Source of the DNA: Arthrobacter sp. CAU 1506
Lineage (GTDB): Bacteria; Actinomycetota; Actinomycetes; Actinomycetales; Micrococcaceae
Direction of reading: 5' to 3'
Assembly: GCF_005047635.1 (NCBI RefSeq)
Contig: NZ_SUKC01000009.1
Coordinates: forward strand, 62,001 to 126,000
DNA: 64,000 nt
In this document: positions 59,725 to 64,000 of the stretch, one piece after another
Position numbering within the stretch: the first letter of the stretch is position 1
Layout of the letters: every line of letters starts with the position of its first letter
Notes under the pieces: model-generated
Told to the model about the DNA's origin: nothing
Databases searched by the model: none
The model's input: only the letters and a program-made list of their open reading frames with translations
Made by a program: the position numbers and the translations under genes

Positions 59725-59960
59725 TGCAGAAAGGGCGCTAACAAAGGGGGAGGGGGAGCAAGGCGGCAGGGCGCGGGAAAGAGCTTCTCCGCTGATCTCC
59801 TGCTTCAAACATGCTGATCCCTCGGTAGTCCGTTCGCAGTTTCATTGAATGGAACGGGCGTCGTGGGCGGGTTTATTCCGATGCGACGAAAAAAGTTTGG
59901 TTCCTCAAACGTTGTTCCGGGCACTTGCAGGCCACGGGCCAAGATGGCCTGCGGGGCAGC

Positions 59961-59990
59961 GCAGACCAGACAGATGCAGACCAGACAGAT
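59961..59990. repeat. 15-bp tandem duplication
   Basis: GCAGACCAGACAGAT occurs twice head to tail, just downstream of the minus-strand VOC gene. Confidence 0.9.
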
Positions 59991-60003
59991 GTGGTGGCTG
60001 GGG

Positions 60004-60381
60004 TCAGGAAGCGTCCCGGGGCGGCAGCTGCTGCAGCGACCACGTGTTGCCGTCCGGGTCGCTGAAGTACACGAAGTGTCCCCAGGGCTGCTGGTCTACG
60101 TCGCTGGCTTCGACGCCGCGTCCGATGAGTTCCTGCCGGGCTGCTTCGGCGTCGGAAACCACCATTTGCAGGCCCTGCTGCGAGCCGGGCGCCATGTGGG
60201 TGATTCCGTCGCCGATGACAATGGAGCAGGCCGAACCGGGCGGGGTGAGCTGCACGAACCGCAGCTCTGGATTCACTTGGTAGTCGTGGTCCGCATTGAA
60301 GCCCACCTGTTCCACGTAGAACTTCTTCGCACGGTCCACGTCGCTGACCGGAACGGCTACGAGTTCAAGTTTCATGTCCAT
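60004..60381 (-). CDS. VOC family protein (glyoxalase-like)
   Basis: A 125-residue protein: LELVAVPVSDVDRAKKFYVEQVGF, LRFVQLTPPGSACSIVIGDG, GLQMVVSDAEAARQELIGRG and the end FVYFSDPDGNTWSLQQL. It matches small VOC proteins of unknown substrate. A TAGCGT box lies seven bases before ATG 60381, which decides that start over GTG 60390. It sits between the two related small proteins. Confidence 0.92.
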   Translation of the reverse strand: MDMKLELVAVPVSDVDRAKKFYVEQVGFNADHDYQVNPELRFVQLTPPGSACSIVIGDGITHMAPGSQQGLQMVVSDAEAARQELIGRGVEASDVDQQPWGHFVYFSDPDGNTWSLQQLPPRDAS

Positions 60382-60388
60382 GTCGGAC

Positions 60389-60394
60389 ACGCTA
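60389..60394 (-). promoter_or_regulatory. -10 box (TAGCGT) of a leaderless gene
   Basis: On the minus strand TAGCGT is followed by seven bases and the ATG at 60381. Confidence 0.5.
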
Positions 60395-60438
60395 GCGCCC
60401 GCTTGGAGGTGGGGATAGGGGGAATCCTCCGAACGCGG

Positions 60439-60648
60439 TCAGTTCCTGTCCTGCAGCAGGCAGAGTTGGTACCCCTCGGACTTCTCAAACAGACTGCGCG
60501 GGTGCGAGCCGTTGTTGGCGAGCCAGACGATGTCCGCATCGAGCGTCACGGCATCAATCCGCCCGGTGCGCAGCATGATTCCGTCCTTGTGGACTTCCAC
60601 CATGGTGCCGGGCACCAAGTCCCAGTTGTCGAGCGGGCTGTCAGGCAT
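60439..60648 (-). CDS. Small protein, related to the one at 59348
   Basis: A 69-residue protein, probably a single small beta barrel: LVPGTMVEVHKDGIMLRTGRI, then DADIVWLANNGSHPRSLFEK. GAGGAG precedes ATG 60648. See the 59348 entry for the shared pattern. Function unknown. Confidence 0.8.
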   Translation of the reverse strand: MPDSPLDNWDLVPGTMVEVHKDGIMLRTGRIDAVTLDADIVWLANNGSHPRSLFEKSEGYQLCLLQDRN

Positions 60649-60745
60649 GTTGGTACTCCTCAAGTCGGGTCGTCGGCCGTTGCGCCACTTCTCCACACTG
60701 CAGGCGGACGCGGACGTCCACAAGAGGACCCGCCCGCTGTTCACG

Positions 60746-60791
60746 ACGAATTAACACACCACGCCGTGCTGTGGCCGGGGCGTTAATTCGT
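60746..60791 (-). terminator. Terminator overlapping the lipoprotein stop
   Basis: ACGAATTAAC (60746-60755) and its complement (60782-60791) enclose an inner CCAC/GTGG stem. The stop codon of the minus-strand gene lies in the right arm. Confidence 0.6.
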
Positions 60792-61448
60792 GAAGTGACT
60801 TCGCTCCGACAAAAGCCCGGGCGGGCTGTACAAACACACGGAGTTACGCTCGCCGGCTTTCCAGTCTGCTTCCGTCGGAGAGAATGGCCCGAAGCTATGG
60901 CCGGGGGCCAATTTCTCGAGGTGCTGTTCAAGAAAATCTGCACACCAGCGGATGGCCTCATCACCCAGCGCGCGCTCGCCCGGATAGGGCTGGTCCGCAT
61001 GGGTCACGACGCCGAAGACCTCGCCTTCGTGTGTCTCAGTGCAGGGCACGGGGAAGAGGGCAGCCTGCGTGGGGCCGGAGGAATATTCCCAGTCGAAGAA
61101 CACACAATCGCCGGGCAGTGCAGCGCTCAAAGGCGAAGGCTTGGTCCCGGCCTGCCACTGTTCGGCCAGGAAGCTGTCAATGTAGGCGGTATTGGCCTCG
61201 GCATCCTCTTGGCTGAGGGCCACCTCCGGCTCAACGGCGGAACCGGAGGGCAGGGGAGTGGCAAAGCTGGCGGTTTCCGGACCAGCGCCACTCGCAGAAC
61301 CGGACGATTCGCTGCCGGCGGTCGGCTCCGCCGTCGTACTCTCCGTTCCAACAGGTGCGGCGCGTGCGTCGGATGCCCCGGGCCCCGAACATCCGGCGAT
61401 CAGCACCCCGCCCATCACCACGCAAGCAACCGAAAGCTGGATCCGCAT
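60783..61448 (-). CDS. Septum-formation family lipoprotein
   Basis: A 221-residue exported lipoprotein with lipobox LIAGC at about 16-20, a Ser/Gly/Ala-rich linker to residue 70, and a septum-formation domain: GDCVFFDWEYSS, FPVPCTETHEGEVFGV, YPGERALGDEAIRWCADFLEQ, PTEADWKAGERNSVCLY. The three conserved Cys are in place. The family is named for an association with division in actinobacteria; its activity is unknown. Confidence 0.88.
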   Translation of the reverse strand: MRIQLSVACVVMGGVLIAGCSGPGASDARAAPVGTESTTAEPTAGSESSGSASGAGPETASFATPLPSGSAVEPEVALSQEDAEANTAYIDSFLAEQWQAGTKPSPLSAALPGDCVFFDWEYSSGPTQAALFPVPCTETHEGEVFGVVTHADQPYPGERALGDEAIRWCADFLEQHLEKLAPGHSFGPFSPTEADWKAGERNSVCLYSPPGLLSERSHFTN

Positions 61449-61567
61449 GGTCCCCCGTTGTCAGCGCCGAGGCTGCCTACCAAGGCAGCCGAAACATCAG
61501 CAGCCTAACAGTGCGTCCCCTTGGATCCGGGATGCCGAGCCGCGGCCCGCGGGATCAACCAGCGGGA

Positions 61568-62815
61568 TCAGCCAGCGGTGACAGCAGCGGCGGCGGCCGT
61601 CTTCTTCCGGTAGATGGCCAGGAAGGAGGAAATCCGGCGCACCGCCTCTTCGATGTCCTCTACCGAAGGCAAGATCACGAAGCGGAAGTGGTCCGGGGTG
61701 GGCCAGTGGAAGGCGGTGCCGTGCGAGACCAATATCTTCTGTTCCTCAAGCAGGTCCAGCACGAATTTTTCGTCGTCTTCGAAGGGGTAGACAGCGGGAT
61801 CAAGCTTGGGAAACAGGTACATGGCCCCGGCGGCCGGGACGCAGCTAACACCCGGAATCTGGTTGAGCAGCCGGCAGGCCAGATCGCGCTGTTCGCGCAG
61901 CCGTCCGCCGGGCTTCACCAGGTCGCCAATCGACTGGTATCCGCCCAGCGAGGTCTGGATCGCGTGCTGGGCCGGCACGTTCGAGCACAGCCGCAGCGAG
62001 GCCAGCAGTTCAAGGGATTCCCGGTACGCGGCGGTCTCGGCGCGGGGGCCGCTGATGGCCACCCAGCCGGCCCGATAGCCGGGCATCCGGTAGGCCTTGG
62101 ACAACCCGCTGAAAGTGAGCACCGGCAGATCCGGAGCGACGGAGGCGGTATGGATGTGGACGGCGTCCTCGTAGGTGATCTTTTCGTAGATCTCGTCCGA
62201 GAAGAGCACCAGGTCGTGTTTGCGTGCCAGTGCCGCGAACTGCTCCAGCACGTGCCGGGGGTAGACGGCGCCGGTGGGATTGTTGGGGTTGATCAGCACA
62301 ATGGCCCGGGTCCGGCCGGTGATTTTGGCCTCGACGTCCGCCATGTCCGGCCACCAGTGGTTGTCTTCGTTGCACAGGTAGTGGACGGCCTTGCCGCCGG
62401 AGAGGGTTACGGATGCGGTCCACAGCGGGTAGTCGGGTGCGGGGATCAGCACTTCGTCGCCGTTTTCCAAAAACGCCTGCAGCGTCATGGAGATCAATTC
62501 GGAGACGCCGTTGCCAATGAAGATGTCCTCCACGCCGATCTGCATCAGGCCCTTGGTCTGGTAATACTGCGAGATCGCCGTGCGTGCGGAAAAGATGCCC
62601 TTGGAATCGCTGTAGCCCTGGGCTCCGCGCAGGTGGTGGATCATGTCCACCACAATGGATTCCGGCGCTTCCAGTCCGAACGGCGCCGGGTCCCCGAGGT
62701 TCATCCGCAGGATGCGGTGGCCCTCGGCCTCCATCTTCTTGGCCGCATGCAAAATGGGGCCGCGGAGCTCGTAGCGGACGTTCTGGAGTTTGCTGGAGTG
62801 CTGCATCGGACGCAT
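61568..62815 (-). CDS. alaA: PLP-dependent aminotransferase, AlaA-like
   Basis: A 415-residue fold-type I transaminase making alanine from pyruvate and glutamate in the AlaA group. PLP Lys240 in SGLSKAYRMPGYRAGW, VLINPNNPTGAVY at 173-185, YSDSKGIFSAR near 68. The start MRPMQHSSKLQNVRYELRGP aligns with E. coli AlaA (MSPIEKSSKLENV, recalled), so ATG 62815 is kept although AGGG is close; ATG 62806 is possible. Divergent from ridA across a 45-bp tandem repeat. Confidence 0.93.
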   Translation of the reverse strand: MRPMQHSSKLQNVRYELRGPILHAAKKMEAEGHRILRMNLGDPAPFGLEAPESIVVDMIHHLRGAQGYSDSKGIFSARTAISQYYQTKGLMQIGVEDIFIGNGVSELISMTLQAFLENGDEVLIPAPDYPLWTASVTLSGGKAVHYLCNEDNHWWPDMADVEAKITGRTRAIVLINPNNPTGAVYPRHVLEQFAALARKHDLVLFSDEIYEKITYEDAVHIHTASVAPDLPVLTFSGLSKAYRMPGYRAGWVAISGPRAETAAYRESLELLASLRLCSNVPAQHAIQTSLGGYQSIGDLVKPGGRLREQRDLACRLLNQIPGVSCVPAAGAMYLFPKLDPAVYPFEDDEKFVLDLLEEQKILVSHGTAFHWPTPDHFRFVILPSVEDIEEAVRRISSFLAIYRKKTAAAAAVTAG

Positions 62816-62870
62816 GCCCTATGTTTTCACATCCGGCATAGACCGTTCATGTGGTGTTCGCCACGGCCGG

Positions 62871-62966
62871 CGTTCGGGCTGCCGCCGTTCAACACCGCCT
62901 GTTCAACACGCACGCCGTTCGGGCTGCCGCCGTTCAACACCGCCTGTTCAACACGCACGCCGTTCG
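62871..62966. repeat. 45-bp tandem repeat between alaA and ridA
   Basis: Two identical 45-base units (62871-62915, 62916-62960) and the first six bases of a third. Each unit holds TTCAACAC twice, 16 bases apart, so four copies in all lie in the alaA upstream region. Confidence 0.95.
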
Positions 62967-63115
62967 TGCGGACGGTGACCGTTCATGCGGCCCATTCCCG
63001 TACTGGGTATTCAACCCGGCTGCATGAGAAAGCTTAGACGTCCGCGGGTCTGGTGCCCGGGACCGTAACGGCCTAGCGTATGAACCTCAATGCGGAGCAG
63101 CTACGGAGGAACGCC

Positions 63116-63511
63116 ATGAGCCTGAAGCACATCAACCCCGAAGGTATGTTCCGCAGCCCGGCGTTTTCCCAGGGCGTGCTTGTGGACGGGCCCGGGCGGC
63201 TGCTGGTGGTCGGTGGCCAGAACGGCGTCAATGCCGACGGACACATGGTCAGCGATGACCTCGCCGGCCAGACCAGGCAGGCGATGCGCAACGTGCTGGC
63301 CGTCCTCAAGGAGGCCGGTGCAACCCAGCAGGATGTGGCCAAGCTGAATATCTACCTGGCCGCCGGACAGGACGCGAACGAAGGGTACGCCGCGGCCGCC
63401 GAGGTGTGGGGGCAGGTTCCGACGGCGATCACCGTGCTGCAGGTGGGCTCTGCCCGGCCCGGCGTCCTGGTGGAGATCGATGCCCTCGCGCAGGTTCCGG
63501 AAAAGGCCTGA
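63116..63511 (+). CDS. RidA-family protein
   Basis: A 131-residue YjgF/YER057c/UK114 protein. These trimers hydrolyse reactive enamines/imines released by PLP enzymes. Visible marks: FSQGVLVDGPGRLLVVGGQNG, QTRQAMRNVLAVLKEAGAT, KLNIYLAAG, and the end ARPGVLVEIDALAQV. The catalytic Arg expected near the end corresponds to SARPG. GGAGGA five bases before ATG 63116 decides the start over ATG 63080. Its divergent partner is a PLP aminotransferase, which fits the role. Confidence 0.93.
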   Translation: MSLKHINPEGMFRSPAFSQGVLVDGPGRLLVVGGQNGVNADGHMVSDDLAGQTRQAMRNVLAVLKEAGATQQDVAKLNIYLAAGQDANEGYAAAAEVWGQVPTAITVLQVGSARPGVLVEIDALAQVPEKA

Positions 63512-63656
63512 CGGACAAGGCTGATGTCCCGGCTGCCACGCCGACCGGGCCAGTCGTGCCTGAAGCCTGGGGCATGAGACCTGGAGCCTGGGCCCGGGCC
63601 TTGGGGCGCAACCCGGCACGGGAATAGCCGCTGCGGTGGCGCGGTTGGGGCTTCTC

Positions 63657-64000
63657 GTGAGTAAGCTCTTTGAACCCGCTACCCTGACCACCCCCGACGG
63701 CACCGGCTTGCGGCTGCGCAACCGCACGGTGCTGGCACCGATGTGCCAGTACTCGGTGAGCGCCCGCGACGGAGTGCCCAACGACTGGCATCTGGTGCAC
63801 CTCGGAGCCCGGGCTGCCGGCGGCTTCGGACTCGTGGTTGCCGAGGCCACCGCAGTGGTCCCTGAAGGCCGGATCTCCGACCGCGATGCCGGCCTGTGGA
63901 ACGACGCGCAACGCGACGCGTGGAAGCCCGTGGTGGATTTCGCCCACAAGCAGGGGGCGGCGATCGGCATCCAGTTGGCCCACGCCGGCGCCAAAGCCTC
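63657..64000 (+). CDS. Old Yellow Enzyme family NADH:flavin oxidoreductase (partial)
   Basis: The first 114 residues of an ene-reductase, cut by the window end. It matches the YqjM/XenA-type OYE: SKLFEPATLTTPDG, VLAPMCQYSVSARDGVPNDW (with the flavin-tuning Cys), HLVHLGARAAGGFGLVVAEA, PEGRISDRDAGLWND, GIQLAHAGAKAS. The last motif has Ala where YqjM and XenA have Arg (HAGRKA, recalled). GTG 63657 is behind TTGGGG. Stop codon not seen. Confidence 0.9.
   Translation, partial: MSKLFEPATLTTPDGTGLRLRNRTVLAPMCQYSVSARDGVPNDWHLVHLGARAAGGFGLVVAEATAVVPEGRISDRDAGLWNDAQRDAWKPVVDFAHKQGAAIGIQLAHAGAKA

Larger units (their letters stand above)
59600..60003. other. 404-base region without a gene
   Basis: It contains the ribosome site and upstream DNA of the 59348 gene, a hairpin at 59709-59724, a purine-rich run around 59740-59765, and a 15-bp tandem duplication at 59961-59990. 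Open frames here have no supporting start signals. Confidence 0.6.

Noticed and set aside
59845-60786. 313-codon plus-strand open frame
   Set aside because: It crosses a VOC gene and a small gene in antisense; composition is not protein-like and no start signal is present.
62871-62966. CRISPR array
   Set aside because: Only two direct, adjacent copies without spacers and no cas genes; it is a tandem repeat.
61355-63037. 560-codon open frame on the plus strand, including two FGLPPFNTACSTRTP-like repeats
   Set aside because: It is antisense to the septum-formation and AlaA-like genes. The repeated peptide is just the translation of the intergenic 45-bp repeat.
1-64000. tRNA, rRNA, insertion sequences, integrase or prophage genes
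   Set aside because: None could be recognised on either strand by eye; a tRNAscan or covariance search would be needed to exclude tRNAs fully.

Overview
This is a high-GC, plasmid-free-looking chromosomal segment of an actinobacterium, most likely a member of the Micrococcaceae close to Arthrobacter. The evidence is strong G/C third-position bias throughout, frequent GTG/TTG starts, several leaderless genes with a TANNNT -10 box 6-7 bases before the start codon, SoxR with an intact iron-sulfur motif, a 6C-type small RNA, a LigC-type DNA ligase, and DUF4232, AMIN-like and septum-formation secreted proteins. No rRNA, tRNA, insertion sequence, prophage or CRISPR array was seen. The window is dense (about 65 protein genes) and looks like ordinary chromosome with a metabolic-accessory flavour.

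Layout. 1-9 kb: coiled-coil protein, ChaB-like protein, HrpB helicase, acyl-CoA dehydrogenase, and a three-gene operon of a LolA-like secreted protein with an ABC exporter. 9-15.8 kb: PEP-mutase-family enzyme, a secreted purple-acid-phosphatase-like enzyme behind a PHO-box-like element, an ArsR/SRPBCC pair, a TPM/DUF5129-like membrane protein, and another SRPBCC protein. 15.8-23 kb: zinc alcohol dehydrogenase, DUF4232 membrane protein, DHFR-like reductase, a TetR regulator divergent from a membrane protein and coupled to a luciferase-like monooxygenase, and an ATP-dependent DNA ligase.

23-28 kb holds the most coherent accessory unit: an IclR regulator divergent from an operon of substrate-binding lipoprotein, cytochrome P450, [2Fe-2S] ferredoxin and FAD ferredoxin reductase. 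The P450 carries the carboxylate-pocket motifs of CYP199 (para-substituted benzoate O-demethylases), so this looks like a self-contained class I electron-transfer chain for an aromatic acid. An aldehyde dehydrogenase lies convergently behind a very strong terminator.

28-45 kb: S4-domain RNA-binding protein, secreted glycerophosphodiesterase (second PHO-box-like element), a LysR / MHS-transporter / amidohydrolase unit, a CynX-type MFS transporter coupled to its GntR regulator with a palindrome over the -10 box, a b-type cytochrome, an alpha/beta hydrolase, two aldo/keto reductases and a 14-TM exporter. 45-57 kb: flavin reductase, prephenate dehydratase, SoxR divergent from a quinone oxidoreductase plus an MFS transporter broken by an in-frame TGA, a polar amino-acid ABC transporter, diacylglycerol-kinase-like protein and a class B penicillin-binding protein. 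57-64 kb: AMIN-like protein, 6C RNA, YbaK and acylphosphatase, two VOC proteins interleaved with two related small proteins, a septum-formation lipoprotein, AlaA-type aminotransferase divergent from RidA across a 45-bp tandem repeat, and the start of an Old Yellow Enzyme gene cut by the window end.

No wholly new multi-gene system is evident. The items most worth follow-up are the CYP199-like operon with its orphan binding protein, the two PHO-box-like elements, the 6C RNA with mutually exclusive hairpins, the nonsense-interrupted transporter, the operator candidates, and the unusual number of short tandem repeats, several inside coding sequences.
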